From Dysidea avara (taxonomy: Eukaryota; Porifera; Demospongiae; Dictyoceratida; Dysideidae): a DNA stretch of 64,000 nucleotides. Position numbers and translations under genes: made by a program. The notes under the pieces were generated by a model. The model made no database searches. It worked only from the letters and a program-made list of their open reading frames with translations, and was not told the DNA's origin. Shown piece by piece: positions 1 through 11,839 of this stretch. The stretch covers positions 8,866,614 to 8,930,613 of the forward strand of contig NC_089273.1 of the NCBI RefSeq assembly GCF_963678975.1, given 5' to 3'. How positions within the stretch are numbered: the first letter of the stretch is position 1; every line of letters starts with the position of its first letter.

Positions 1-132
1 AGTGTGTCATCAGAAGTACTGGAAAGCACTTTGGTACCATTGAGAGAATCCCTTGAAATGACGCACGAAAATTTTGACGTTCTTCACCCAGATGGTGAGA
101 AGTCTCAGATCCTTTCTAGACTAACAGCATAG
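1..132 (+). CDS. 3' end of an unrecognised ORF (partial, runs off left edge)
   Basis: Frame 1 is open from base 1 to a TAG at 130-132 (43 codons), ending in SQILSRLTA. The stretch from about 91 onward is repeated at 30929, including the last 13 codons and the stop, so this may be the last exon of a gene whose 3' end was copied, or the 3' end of a transposable element. An AATAAA-like signal near 610 could close a 3' UTR. No domain is recognised. Coding status is uncertain because the upstream part is outside the window. Confidence 0.3.
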   Translation, partial: SVSSEVLESTLVPLRESLEMTHENFDVLHPDGEKSQILSRLTA

Positions 133-545
133 ACAGACTATGCATCCAACCTTATCACATCACTATGAGGAAGAGTTGGCTTTTCTTGTCTTGGCTGGTA
201 GGGCAGTTTGAATTCGAAAATTTGTGTTTCGCTCTCTGCTTTTTGAGAGAAAGCAACCCTGTGCCGGGAACCCAGTGAACCATTTGCTTATTACTGTGCG
301 TACTTTTTAACTACATAAACTCTAGATAATACCTAGCTAAGTAGCAAGTTCTATCCTGTTCTTTGTGTGGAGCACGAAATTTAAAAAATAATTTTTGCAT
401 CTCACGAAATACTAAAATCGATATTTCTGTGAAGACAACAATCGTGCCTCCGGTTTCATGGTAGATCTAGCAATGGGATACTGCAATGAACAACCCACAA
501 TGGTAGGGGGATCGATTTGTAAAAGTTGATTTTTCGGATTGCGGA
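91..545 (+). repeat. Dispersed repeat, copy 1 (partner at 30929-31387)
   Basis: About 455 bp match the segment at 30929-31387 in the same orientation with few differences. Both copies start at a CAG-ATGGTGAGAAG boundary and share a stretch with GATCGATTTGTAAAAG near the end. After the shared GATTGCGGACCC the flanks differ completely. It is either a 5'-truncated retroposon tail or a retrocopied 3' UTR. Confidence 0.75.
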
Positions 546-1290
546 CCCTAACGTGGATCGATATTTCCATGATCGTGAGTGTTTTTTAAATTCCGTGTGC
601 AAAGCTCTAAATAAAGGCTGAAAGCTTGTGAGAGGTGATATTTTCCGGCCTCATCAGAGCTAGTGGAGTTCGGTAGCTATCTCAGCATAATGTAGTGTGT
701 CATTGTTTCGAAGTAGACAAGAATGAAGATTTAGCCGCACACGAAGTCGTAAGACTGGTTAATTTAAAGCTTTAGTGCAGGCGAGTGCAGGTGATTCGGG
801 GACGGAGATTGCAGATTAGCTATGTAGGTTTAAGATTAGATAGCTACTGGAAAGTCAGCTCAGCTGGTTTTCCCAGGGGGTGAAAATCCCCAAAAGGTAC
901 AATCACATGCATACTGTACATTCTATTAAACTAATAATTAAGATTAATTAAGTAAGTGTGCAAGGCCATGTGTGACTTCTCTGGGGAGGCATATTTTTAA
1001 GCCTATAAGAGTGTAATCCACGAAAGTAAACTCCCACTGTAGTTATTTGTTGCTAGTTGTGTGTCTCTGAGCTGCTGAGCAGTCTGAGCAAGAAATTTTT
1101 CAGAAGGACAGTTAGTTATTGCTGCATCCCAGAGCCAAAACATTGTTGCAGTGTGTAACCAACGGCAGACTGATCCAGCATTGATTAGCACTTTTTCTTC
1201 TGATACAGATCAAGGAAAATTGGTCAGTCAAAAATAATAGCTATGGCCTTTTTTATAATACTTGCAATTGTGTTTTACGTACGTAGCTAT
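546..1290. other. No gene seen (546-1290)
   Basis: AT-rich sequence with only short, unsupported ORFs on both strands. One AATAAA occurs near 610. No repeat structure was noticed before the satellite begins. Confidence 0.5.
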
Positions 1291-4200
1291 AGCATGTAGA
1301 GAGTTCAGCTACAAAGAAAGCACCATGTAGAGAGTTCAGCTGCAAACAAATCACCCTGTAGAGGGATCAGCTAAAAGAAGTTACCTTGTAGAGAGTTCAG
1401 CTACAAAGAAACCATCATGTAGAGAGTTCAGCTGCAAACAAATCACCTGTAGAGAGTTCAGCTACAAACAAATCTCCCTGTAGAGAGATCAGCTAGGAGA
1501 AGTTTCCTTGTAGAGAGTTCAGTTACAAAGAAACCACCATGTAGAGAATTCATTTACGAACTAGTGACCCTGTAGAGACATCAGCTAGAAGAAGTTACCT
1601 TGTAGAGAGTTCAGCTACATAGAAACCATTCTGTGAAGAGCTCAGCTGCAAACAAATCACCTGTACAAAATTCAGCTACAAACAAATCACCCTGTAGAGA
1701 GATCAGCTAGAAGAAGTTACCTTGTTGATAGTTCAGCTACAAACAAATCACCCTGTAGAGAGATCAGCTAGAAGAAGTTACCTTGTAGAGAGTTCAGCTA
1801 CAAAGAAACCATCATGTGGAGAGTTCAGCTGCAAACAAATCACCTGTAGAGAGTTCAGCTACGAACAAATCTCCCTGTAGAGAGATCAGCTAGGAGAAGT
1901 TTCCTTGTAGAGAGTTCAGTTACAAAGAAACCACCGTGTAGAGAATTCGTTTACAAACTAGTGACCTTGTAGAGACATCAGCTAGAAGAAGTTACCTTGT
2001 AAAGAGTTCAGCTACAAAGAAACCATTCTGTAAGGAGCTCAGCTGCAAAAAAATCACCTTTACAGAATTCCACTACAAACAAATCACCCTATAGAAAGAT
2101 CAGCTAGAAGAAGTTACCTCGTAGAGAGTTCAGTTACAAAGAAACCACCATGTAGAGAATTCATTTACAAACTAGTGACCCTGTAGAGACATCAGCTAGA
2201 AGAAGTTACCTTGTAAAGAGTTCAGCTACATAGAAACCATTCTGTAAAGAGCCTAGCTGCAAACAAATAACCTGTACAGAATTCAGCTACAAACAAATCA
2301 CCCTGTAGAGAAATCAGCTAGAAGAAGTTACCTTGTTGATAGTTCAGCTACAAACAAATCACCCTGTAGAGATATCAGCTAGAAGAAGTTACCTTGTAGA
2401 GAGTTCAGCTACAAAGAAACCATCATGTGGAGAGTTCAGCTGCAAACAAATCACCTGTAGAGACTTCAGCTACAAACCAATCTCCCTGTAGAGAGATGAG
2501 CTAGAAGATTGAAGTTACCTAGTAGAGAGTTCAGTTACAAAGAAACTACCATGTAGAAAGTTCAGCTACAAACTAGTGATCTTGTGGAGACATCAGCTAG
2601 AAGAAGCTACCTTGTAGAGAGTTCAGCTACAAAGAAACCATTCTGTAAAGAGCTCAGCTGCAAACAAATCACCTGTGCAGAATTTAGCTACAAACAAATC
2701 ACCCTGTAGAAAGATCAGCTAGAAGAAATCACCTTGTAGAGAGTTCAGCTACAAAGAAACCACCATGTAGGGAGTTCAGCTAGAAGAAGTTACCTTGTAG
2801 AGAGTTCAGCTACAAAGAAACCATCATGAAGAGAGTTCAGCTGCAAACAAATCTCCCTGTAGAGAGTTTAGTTAGAAGAAGTTACCTTGTAGAGAGTTCA
2901 GCTACAAAGAAACCATTCTGTAAAGAGCTCAGCTGCAAACAAATCACCTGTACAGAATTCAGCTACAAACAAATCACCCTGTAGAGAGATCAGCTAGAAG
3001 AGGTTACCTTGTAGAGAGTTCAGCTACAAATTTAAAGAAACCATCATGTGGAGAGTTCAGCTACAAACAAATCACCTGTAGAGAGTTCAGCTACAAAGAA
3101 ACCACCATGTTGGGAGTTCAGCTAGAAGAAGTTACCTTGTAGAGAGTTCAGCTACAAAGAAACCATCATGAAGAGAGTTCAGCTGCAAACAAATCTCCCT
3201 GTAGAGAGTTCAGTTAGAAGAAGTTACCTTGTAGAGAGTTCAGCTACAAAGAAACCACCATATGTAACTGGGCCTGTGAAAATAGGGCATGTGGGCACAT
3301 GATTTTTGTCTACTTTTTCAAACTTCCATCATTCATAACTTTTTATATTATAATGCTATGGCAATACAATTTTCAGCTCTCACTCAGCATTTAATTGGCT
3401 TTATGCTGCAAGTTGCAGAATGGAAATATTCCGTTCCAACACTGAGATATGATCTGTATTGTTACGGGGTGTAGTTTGTGCCCACATGCCCTGTTTGCGC
3501 AGGCCCGGTCACATATAGAGAGTTCAGATGCAAACAAATCACCCTGTAGAAACATCAGCTACAAACAAATCACCCTGTAGAAAGATCAGCTAGAAGAAGT
3601 AACCTTGTAGAGAGTTCAGCTATAAAAAAACCACCATGTAGGGAGTTCAGCTAGAAGAAGTTACCTTGTAGAGAGTTCGGCTACAAAGAAACCATCATGA
3701 AGAGAGTTCAGCTGCAAACAAATCTCCCTGTAGAGAGTTCAGTTAGAAGAAGTTACCTTGTAGAGAGTTCAGCTACAAAGAAACCATTCTGTAAAGAGCT
3801 CAGCTGCAAACAAATCACCTGTACAGAATTTAGCTACAAACAAATCACCCTGTAGAAAGATCAGCTAGAAGAATTCACCTTGTAGAGAGTTCAGCTACAA
3901 AGAAACCACCATGTAGGGAGTTCAGCTAGAAGAAGTTACCTTGTAGACAGTTCAGCTACAAAGAAACCATCATGAAGAGAGTTCAGCTGCAAACAAATCT
4001 CCCTGTAGAGAGTTCAGTTAGAAGAAGTTACCTTGTAGAGAGTTCAGCTACAAAGAAACCATTCTGTAAAGAGCTCAGCTGCAAACAAATCACCTGTACA
4101 GAATTCAGCTACAAACAAATCACCCTGTAGAGAGATCAGCTAGAAGAAATTACCTTGTAGAGAATTCAGCTACAGTAAAAAGAAACTACCATGTAGAGAG

Positions 4201-4690
4201 TTCAGCTGCAAAGAAATCACCCTGTAGAAAATTCTGCCACAAACAAATTGCCCTGTAGAAAGATCAGTTAGAAGAAGTTATCTTGTAGAGAGTTCAGCTA
4301 CAAAGAAACCACCATGTAGAGAGTTCAGCTAGAAGAAATTACCTTGTAGAGAGTTCAGCTACAAAGAAACCATCATCTAGATAGTTCAGCTGCAAACAAA
4401 TCACCTGTAGAGAGTTCAGCTACAAACAAATCTCCCTATAGAGAGATCAGTTAGAAGAAGTTACCTTGTAGAGAGTTCAGCTACAAAGAAACCATTCTGT
4501 AAAGAGCTCAGCAGCAAAAAAATCACCTGTACAGAATCCAGCTACAAATAAATCACCCTGTAGAGAGAACAGCTAGAAGAAGTTACCTTGTTGATAGTTC
4601 AGCTACAAACAAATCACCCTGTAGAGAGATCAGCTAGAAGAAGTTACCTTGAAGAGTGTTCAGTTACACAGAAACCACCATGGACAGTTC
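1291..4690 (+). repeat. Satellite array, 30-33 bp units alternating in three subtypes
   Basis: More than 100 units of the form GTAGAGAGTTCAGCTACAAA. Subtypes end in GAAACCACCAT, AACAAATCACCCT or AGAAGAAGTTACCTT and alternate, giving a higher-order unit of roughly 90-95 bp. The array is interrupted at 3263-3513 by an inserted inverted-repeat element. It has no consistent long ORF. The same satellite is present in reverse orientation at 45478-47310, in each case next to the same foldback element. Confidence 0.95.
3263..3513. mobile_element. 251-bp TIR element (TGTGACCGG family), TA target duplication
   Basis: Ends are TGTAACTGGGCCTGTGAAAA and the inverse of TGTGACCGGGCCTGCGCAAA. It sits inside the satellite between TA dinucleotides (3261-3262 and 3514-3515). 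Removing it and one TA restores a normal satellite unit. A second copy of the same length (251 bp) and reverse orientation is at 20050-20300. No coding capacity, so a non-autonomous MITE; TA duplication and TIR suggest the Tc1/mariner supergroup (inference). Confidence 0.88.
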
Positions 4691-4695
4691 TGTAA

Positions 4696-5201
4696 TAAAT
4701 ATATGTATTATATATATAATTTGTACATTTACTGATTAAATCAGAAATATTTAAGGTACATCTGCTTCATCTTTTCTTCTTCCTGTGGTAAAGAAAAAAA
4801 GATAGGTTAAACAAGTCCCAAAGCAGGCCATAGGCCGGCTTTGGGGTATACAAATACAAAAAGAAGTGAAATCTAATCCAAAACAGCCAAGCTGTAAAAA
4901 AAGTGTGCGGCCCTCAAAAAGGCTATGGTGAAAAAAGATGTGAAATCCAAAGTGGCGGCCAAGAAATGGCTGTGATGGTAGGTTAATGGTAAAAATTTTA
5001 ATAACGACAATTCAGGTGAATTTTGTGCCAATTTACCAAGCGGCACCAAAATTCACCTGAATTGTTGTTATTAAAATTTTTACCGTTAACCTACCATCAC
5101 AGCCACTTCTTGGCCGCCACCTTGGATTTCACATCTTGTTTCACCATAGCCTTTTTGAGGGCCGCACACTTTTTTTACAGCTTGGCTGTTTTGGATTAGA
5201 T
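4696..5201. mobile_element. Foldback element, copy 1
   Basis: Positions 4871-5201 form a near-perfect inverted repeat: arms of about 159 bp around a 12-bp spacer (5030-5041). The segment 4696-4870 is a non-palindromic tail. The whole unit recurs inverted at 44884-45365. The two arms translate to the same spurious peptide on both strands, which explains the matching ORFs there. No transposase is seen. Confidence 0.9.
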
Positions 5202-5366
5202 AATAATTTCATTCTGTTGAATAAACAATGACACTAATAATACTAAATGAAAATGTGATACAACTGTACTGAAATACACTACCAGGTTATAATGTACATG
5301 ATGTGATTACAATACTAATAGCTACATGATAATCAGTCTAATAATACACATCATCACATGATGAAG

Positions 5367-6164
5367 TTAAATGATGCAATCCTTTGGTCTGATTTTGATT
5401 TCTATGAACGGTAGAGGATGCCACTGGCCATTGAGGTTTATTGTATTACTTTTGTTGTACTGATTGTTGAGAAATGTGTAGGAGCATTGGCTGTACCACC
5501 ATCCACCAGCATTACCATTACCACTTTTTACTGCACAATTAATAGCCGACTGGTCATTGTCCCTGTCCCTTGTGGTGAACTTCATCCCATTAAGTGAGTG
5601 TGAGCCAGTAATTGGATCAGTAGTAACTCCATCAAATCCTGATATGGTTAATGGATATTTTTCAGTGGCTGGTCCTACTCTAAAGTTACTGTATGATAGA
5701 TAACCTTTTGTTCCATTAGTAAATGCATAGTCAATACGTAGCTCCCACTGTCCTTGATTGGTAAGGCAATGAAGGGAGTACAATCCTATCCAAAACTCTC
5801 CTGTGGTATCTTTATCATCAACTGGTAGTGTACCAAATCCATCTTCATATTCAGTCCAGTCTCTGTTAAAGTCAACACTCCCATCTCTTCTCCTTTGAAT
5901 GACTAACCATCCTCCTCCAGCAGTGATAGTGTCACAATACACCTTAGTAATAGTTGATCGATTGTTGCCACAGAAATTCTTCAGTTTGTATTGTTTAGGC
6001 TTGTTAGTAATCTCACTGAATACAGAAGGTCTAAATCCAAGATCACAACAGTTCTCAATGGTGACATCATAGTTAGTATCTTGAGCCACAGCAACAACTA
6101 GCATTGCTAGTAACACTATGATAGTTGTAGGAGTAGTCATTGTAGACCTGTCAATACTGATCAA
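5367..6164 (-). CDS. Secreted fibrinogen-related (FReD) protein, intronless
   Basis: 265 aa. Residues ~1-27 form a signal peptide with hydrophobic core IIVLLAMLVVAVA; a second Met at residue 9 could also start it. After a short linker with CCDLGF comes a fibrinogen C-terminal domain: GGGWLVIQRRRDGSVDFNRD (~78-97), GEFWIGLYSLHCLTNQGQW, the Ca-binding-type loop TRDRDNDQ (~200) and GGWWYSQCS near the C-terminus. FReD proteins are secreted carbohydrate- or ligand-binding molecules, many in innate immunity (family knowledge). The CDS is uninterrupted, unlike the paralogue at 11043-11839. A TATA-like box lies about 30 nt upstream of the ATG. The N-terminal linker is too short for a coiled coil, so oligomerisation would rely on cysteines. 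Domain call is firm; ligand unknown. Confidence 0.93.
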   Translation of the reverse strand: MISIDRSTMTTPTTIIVLLAMLVVAVAQDTNYDVTIENCCDLGFRPSVFSEITNKPKQYKLKNFCGNNRSTITKVYCDTITAGGGWLVIQRRRDGSVDFNRDWTEYEDGFGTLPVDDKDTTGEFWIGLYSLHCLTNQGQWELRIDYAFTNGTKGYLSYSNFRVGPATEKYPLTISGFDGVTTDPITGSHSLNGMKFTTRDRDNDQSAINCAVKSGNGNAGGWWYSQCSYTFLNNQYNKSNTINLNGQWHPLPFIEIKIRPKDCII

Positions 6165-6193
6165 CTGTAGTTAGTTATACAATTGGTAGAGTG

Positions 6194-6201
6194 TTTTTAT
6201 A
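6194..6201 (-). promoter_or_regulatory. TATA box of the fibrinogen-related gene
   Basis: Reads TATAAAAA on the minus strand, ending about 30 nt before the ATG at 6164. A TATAAAAA is kept at the matching place upstream of the pseudogene copy (near 11900). Confidence 0.45.
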
Positions 6202-6373
6202 CTGTACTGTATTTCCTTTTATGGTTGTGTTATTACATTGTTGTTGTAATTGTCAGCTACCAAATATGGTGCTAGTTCTGTACCATAACATTAACTATGA
6301 GATAGTTTTCCTTATAAGGAAACATACTAGTATGTTATTGTAATGTGGTTACTACCTCACATCTATGAATATA

Positions 6374-6600
6374 TGTGACCGGATTTGCAAAAAGGGGTCT
6401 TCCACACACATCCAATTCTATGAAGTTGGAAGACCATAACTCACTGTTCCAGTAACATAGAAGCCTGAAATTTCTCCATCCATTAAGTTATGTTGGTACC
6501 AAATTTCAAGTCATTAGCTTTTTCCAATGTGAAGGTATGAATTGTCAAAGTTGGTAAATTAGATATGTGTGGAAGACCACTTTTCGCAAATCCGGTCACA
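6374..6600. mobile_element. 227-bp TIR MITE, TA target duplication
   Basis: Terminal inverted repeats TGTGACCGGATTTGCRAAAA continuing into a CTTCCACACA segment. TA flanks at 6372-6373 and 6601-6602. The paralogous duplicated segment (about 12410-12420) lacks it and reads GAATATATCATAA, the empty site. A truncated relative is at 45367-45477. Confidence 0.9.
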
Positions 6601-8696
6601 TACCATATACTAATCAGCCTACACATTCCTGTGATGTGTATATGACTGATGAATCTCATGTACTAATATGGTAATCATTCCATTACAAGTCATCCGATCA
6701 ACATCCAGGGGTACAATAGTCCAGTAAAGGTTACACCATTACATGTTATTATGTGAACATCTCTAGACTAAGTGTGAACTTGTGAAGGTAGCTACAGTAG
6801 TTTCATGGAAATAGACATTACTATATGTGTAATTGTGTGTATATGCCGAAAAATGACATGGCCCGGCATAGCTTAAGGGCATCACAATAATGGGTCATAA
6901 CAGGTTTAGAAAGTAGGCAAATCTTATTTGCCACATGCCCTGTTTTCACAGGCCCAGTCAGATATACAGGTAGATAAGTCTGTAGATTGAAAGGAGGAAC
7001 ATCACATTTATATACCAATTGGTATGTATATGTGTATTATCATTCTTGCTTAACAAAATGTGATAATAAGACAAGGAAATAACAACCATATTTTTTATGC
7101 TGGCTTAGATAAAGGTCAACACGTTATGCAGATGTGCAACTTGAAACATTGTGAAAAAGCTTTCTGAAAGATTTTATAATTGCGACAACTAAAATTTTAT
7201 GCTTTATGCCATACACGTACATCAGTAATTATTTTCTTGGGTGCTAACTGTACACTTTGTACTTTGTATCATACAGTACGGTAGTACTGTATATTAGAGA
7301 TCAAGCAGTTTTAGGCTTTCTTGCCCAAAAATATTGCCCTAAAACCAGCCTCAAATTTCCTTCATAACAGCTTGGCAATATTGGTTAGGCATAGCCAAGC
7401 CCAAAAATCCCTTCAGAGTGACCCCAAACCCTTCCAACAAGTTTTCGTGGAATTTTTAAAATGTTCTATTTAACAAAAATTTATTCTGACTTGAATCACC
7501 GAGAAATTGTAGAGTCACTTCTTGGATTTTGACGAAACTTGGTGTGTTTGTACTATCTGTGGTGCTCATCACCCATACCAGTTTTTAGCCTCATACACCA
7601 CATAGTTTCTGATTTATGACCACAAATATTTTGAATATTTCATGAAAAATTGGTCGATCTTGAGTTACAAAATCAACTGTAGCTCACCACTGTGTTAATA
7701 TTTTAAAATAAAATTTTCAGCAATTAAAGACTGTTAATTGATCTTTCAAGTAATCCATAAACTACGGGATATCAATTTAATTGAGGTTCAAAAAGGCTCC
7801 ATTAAAAACCTTAATCCTTAATATTTCAAAAAGTGCTGCTTCAGATTCTTTGAAATTTTTAGTACATAATAATTAGTTTATGGTCTATTTTTGGTTAAGT
7901 TTTTGTGGTGGGGCCACAATGGGTTCAAGAGATATAATTAAATATGTTGTGGTATGTAGTGGAATTTTGTAGTCTATTATTGCTATATGTACACCTCTAA
8001 TAACCACTCCTGATAAGGCCATGCCAACTTTGTCTTACACAATGAAGGTGTCCAAGTACAGGTGCTGAAAGAACACCTTTGTGCTGCAATTTATTTAGTT
8101 GGATTTACTGTATGGGTAATTCCAAATCAGTTCACCGAAGTTTTACACATGACCCCCTCAGAATTGGACGAAATTGGTGTGTGGGTATCCCAAGTGATCA
8201 TGTGTCCCTTCACCCATTGCTTGTATGGCTTCCCAGAAATGGCTTATTTGGTATTCTATTTTTTGCTGTACTTGTGACCATTCAAAGAATCATAACCTGG
8301 GTGTTTTTAAAATGCATTGCACCACTTTAAAGCTCAAAGAAAAAGCTTCTTTTGGTATATTTAACAGCTTAATTTGATGAGATAATTAACCATGTCTCCT
8401 AATCTTTGGCCTTTGCTCTACCATAAAGTGCTGATTAGATTTTTTTTGTGGATACTTGTCAGACATTCACCTATTAGTTGCAAAAGTTTCAGCGTGGGGT
8501 CTCTATGGGATTCTGAGATAGGTAGCTAGCAGTGTTTGCAGTATTATAGTAGATATCCCATGCAGCATTGCACACCTTGAAGCCCATTCTGCTGATTTAG
8601 GTTTGCAGATACACAAGACTCTTTGATTCAACTGCAAGTTAAATGTATGCATATGTAAACAGATTGTGACAAAAGCATTCCTGTAATACAAGTTTG

Positions 8697-9095
8697 TTAC
8701 TGTGGTGATACAGTGTGATGCTGTTTGGTAGCAAAAGTCATTTCTTTTCTGTCAGAATACACACAACCACTTCTTGTTCTTGGGTCTACGAGAATTAGAA
8801 TGTCATTCATTGGTATAGTGTGGATATTCTGGGGCTCTGAGTACTTGAATGAGTTTGATGGATCGTGTGGATACAGAAATGTCAGCTTCATTTCCTAAGT
8901 ATCACTCAAACCTTCAAGCACACAAGTTAACCACGGATTCTCTTCATGTCAACAAGTGACAAATCCAGTAATTGATTCTGGTAAAACATCATTCTTTGCT
9001 AGAGCAACTCTCTCTTTCCTGAAAACATCAGATTATGAGTAAAATTTTATTTCCACTCTGCTATCTGAGATTGGCACAAAAGAGTGCAGTTTTCT
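8697..9095 (-). pseudogene. Decayed transposon protein fragment (3+ stops)
   Basis: One minus-strand frame reads through about 130 codons with three stop codons. It contains HSFVPISDSRVEIKFYS, KERVALAKNDVLPESITGF, HEENPWLTCVLEGLSDT, then MKLTFLYPHDPSNSFKYSEP and DILILVDPRTRSGC. The layout (small beta-strand region, FLYPHDPSNSF box, ILxxVDPxTxxG box) resembles a C-terminal region I remember from transposon-like proteins of cnidarians and sponges; no search was possible. The frame can be followed again beyond the MITE (9590-9650), so the MITE landed in coding sequence. It is clearly dead. Confidence 0.5.
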
Positions 9096-9107
9096 CGAAC
9101 CATAGAT

Positions 9108-9589
9108 CAATGGCGGATCAAGGATGGGGCATTTGGGGCAAATTCCCCTCCCCTCACTCACCTTGTGATGGAGCCAGCCATACTTCTGATTAACATATCT
9201 AGCTACTAAACTTTATGTCAGTTCAAGATCAGTTTATAAACTCATGAAAATTTGCACATTTTAATAGTATTTATTACAAATCCACTTGAAACCAAAGCGA
9301 ACCAAACCCAAAATAGCTCTGAAATTGTCACCCAGCACCTTCGTGCGTACTAAGTGCCACTAAAATAATTATCGTGTTGCTGTTGTTTAAGACATTCAGA
9401 GCTTTTAAACAGCTTTCAAGACTTCACAATCACCTGAAAAAATCAAAATGGCAAAATCAACAGTGAGACGCTACAAAGAGGTGAATATTTGCTGCTTCAG
9501 CAACTAACAAGATAATCTGGCTCTCCCCAACCATCTAAAACTTGGCCTGTTTGTGCCCCTCCCCTTGTCAACTCCTGGATCCGCCCCTG
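9108..9589. mobile_element. 482-bp MITE with perfect 5-bp TSD (TAGAT)
   Basis: Ends CAATGGCGGATCAAGGATGG and the inverse of CAGGGGCGGATCCAGGAG. Flanked on both sides by TAGAT (9103-9107, 9590-9594). A relative of the same structure is at 41290-41737. Termini of the CAGNGGCGGATCCAG type with 5-bp duplications resemble hAT5-like MITEs (inference). Confidence 0.88.
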
Positions 9590-10527
9590 TAGATTGTATG
9601 TGAGAGTTGAAAGCAACATCCCAGTTGTCTCGAATAATCTTTAATGTTACAATACCCAAAGTAAGTAGCAGGTATGTTGCTACATACTCAATTGAACAAC
9701 TGACATAGTGTCATTAGCCGGTCATTGTACTGCCTTTGCAAGTTATATATTAAACTGGTTGCATTTGAATATTATACAACTAAATAAATTGCAGCACAAA
9801 GGAGGTCTTTCAATACAGGTGGTCACTAATACAGGTTGCACTGTACTTGGACACCTTCATTGTGTAAGACAAAGTTGGCATGGCCTTATCAGCAGTGGTT
9901 TTCAGAGGTGTGCACTCCCATATAGCAATAATAGACTACAAAATTCCACTACATACCACAACATATTTAATCATATTTCTTGAACCCATTGTGGCCCCAC
10001 CACAAACATTTTACCAACAATAGACCATAACCTATTAATTATTATTTACTAAAAAATTCAAAGAATTTGAAGCAGCACTTTTGAAACATTAAGGATTAAA
10101 ATTTTTAATGGAGCCTTTTTGAACCTTAATTAAATTGATATCCCATAGTTTATGGATTACTTGAAAGATCAATTAACAGTCTTTAATCGCTGAAAATTTT
10201 ATTTTTAAATATTAACACAGTGGTGAACTACAGTTGATTTTGTAACTCAAGGCAGACCAATTTTTCATGAAATATTCAAAATATCTGTGGTCATAAATCA
10301 GAAACTATGTGGTGTATGAGGTTAAAAATTGGTATGGGTGATGAGCACCACAGGTACTACAAACACACCAAGTTTTGTCAAAATCCGAGAGGTGACCCTA
10401 CAATTTCTTGGTGATGCAACATGAGACCGAATAGTGCCACAGTATGTGCAGTAACATCAGGCATGATGTCAATTATGGACCACACCATCTTTCTTCCACC
10501 AAAATTAAAACTAAACCCACCAGCCCC

Positions 10528-10764
10528 CACTGCTTGAAATTTCTTTGTTTACTAGAGTGGTATATCCACAGTATATGGAACAGTTAATTGTTTGGTATTT
10601 TAGTAATTTTTCAGTAAACCTGCATTCACTGTTGTTTTACTGAGAGTTTAAAACTTAGTAAAATAATTATGTTCCACATACTGACGTTTTACTATCAGTA
10701 TAACTGGGTACAGCTACAGTAAAGCAACTTAACAAATTAGTAAACTAAGAACCTTCAAGCAGTG
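10528..10764. mobile_element. 237-bp MITE with CACTGCTTGAAG inverted ends
   Basis: Starts CACTGCTTGAAATTTC and ends with the inverse CACTGCTTGAAGGTTC. It matches 46216-46452 over its whole length, with identical size. No ORF. CACTG termini resemble CACTA/EnSpm elements, but the superfamily is unproven. Confidence 0.85.
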
Positions 10765-11042
10765 GCCACTACACTATTAATTCAAAAATACTGGTGATAT
10801 TGTGTATTACTATACAATATGTAGCTAATGATTTCAACACGTGATCATTAGTTTACCAGTTGATTTTATACAATGGCGTAATTGTTTAACTTCTGAGCTT
10901 GACTATAATTTCCTGGGTTATGAAAGAAGTAGTGTACTTTGAAGAGGTTGAATTTTCTTTACATACTACCAGCGTATGATGTACATGATGTGATTACACT
11001 ACTATATAATCAGTCAAATAACACTCATCATCATTGATGAAG

Positions 11043-11839
11043 TTAAATGATGCAATCCTTTGCTCTGATTTTGATTTCTATGAATGGTAGAGGATGCCAC
11101 TGGCCATTGAGGTACATTGTATGCTTGTGGTTGTACTGATTGTTGGGAAGTATGTGGGAGCATTGGCTGTACCACCATCCACCAGCATTAACAACCCAAT
11201 CTGTTGCACAATTATCACTCCACTGATCATTGTCCCTGTCCCTTGTGGTAAACTTCATCCCATTCAGTGAGTGTGAACCAGTAATTGGATCAGTTGTAGC
11301 TCCATCAAATCCTGATATGGTTAATGGATACTGTTCAGTGACTGATCCTACCCTAAAGTTACTGTATGATAACCTTTTGTTCCATTGGTAAATGTATAGT
11401 CAATACGTAGCTCCCACTGTCCTTGATTGGTAAGACAATGAAGGGAGTACAGTCCTATCCAAAACTTTCCTGTGGTAGCTTTATCATCAACTGGTAGTGT
11501 ACCAAATCCAAATCCATCTTCATATTCAGTCCAGTCTCTGTTAAAGTCAACACTCCCATCTCTTCTCCTTTGAATGACTAACCATCCTCCTCCAGCAGTG
11601 ATAGTGTCACAATATACCTTAGTAATAGTTGATCAATTGTTGCCACAGAAATTCTTTAGTTTGTATTGTTTAGGCTTGTTAGTAATCTCACTGAATACAG
11701 AAGGTCTAAATCCAAGATCACAGCAGTTCTCAATGGGGACATCATTGTTAGTATCTTGAGCCACAACACCAACTAGTATTACTAGACTAATACTAGTAAT
11801 ACTATGATAGTTGCAGGTAGACTTGTCAACACTGATCAA
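11043..11839 (-). pseudogene. Fibrinogen-related pseudogene (nonsense + frameshift)
   Basis: Paralogue of the gene at 5367-6164. Signal peptide and N-terminal linker are intact (MISVDKST..., CCDLGFRPS), but CGA in the functional copy is TGA here (near 11634), stopping after 68 codons. A 4-bp deletion at about 11370 (GATAGATAA reduced to GATAA on the plus strand) shifts the frame in mid-domain. A 6-bp in-frame insertion adds two residues. The distal part (11043-11258) is still open: TRDRDNDQWSDNCA and GGWWYSQCS are kept. Two independent disabling lesions make it a pseudogene. Confidence 0.92.

Larger units (their letters stand above)
5277..7272. repeat. Segmental duplication, copy 1 (partner 10971-13285)
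   Basis: The fibrinogen gene, its 3' flank and about 1.1 kb of 5' flank are collinear with 10971-13285. Differences are point changes, small indels and element insertions: this copy has a MITE at 6374-6600, the other has MITEs at 12071-12394 and 12813-13123. Positions 6845-6972 (and 12600-12695 in copy 2) hold an old end of the TGTGACCGG family. Confidence 0.9.
7493..10418. mobile_element. Large inverted-repeat DNA transposon relic (~2.9 kb)
   Basis: Positions 7493-8102 and about 9775-10418 are inverted copies of each other (arms about 0.6 kb, diverged by substitutions and small indels); outer ends read CATCACCRAGAAATTGTAG. The centre (8103-9774) carries a decayed minus-strand coding region (8697-9095) and a later MITE insertion (9108-9589). 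Long TIRs with an internal coding relic fit a once-autonomous DNA transposon that inserted between, or mediated, the fibrinogen-gene duplication. Superfamily not assigned. Short ORFs at 8062-8330 and 9708-9983 are chance readings of the arms. Confidence 0.7.

Noticed and set aside
1291-4690. CRISPR-like array (30-33 bp repeats)
   Set aside because: Units are contiguous with no unique spacers, and the setting is eukaryotic; it is a satellite.
8062-8330. Two overlapping plus ORFs (71 and 83 codons)
   Set aside because: Lie at the inner edge of the inverted-repeat arm; no protein similarity and the region's coding relic is on the other strand.
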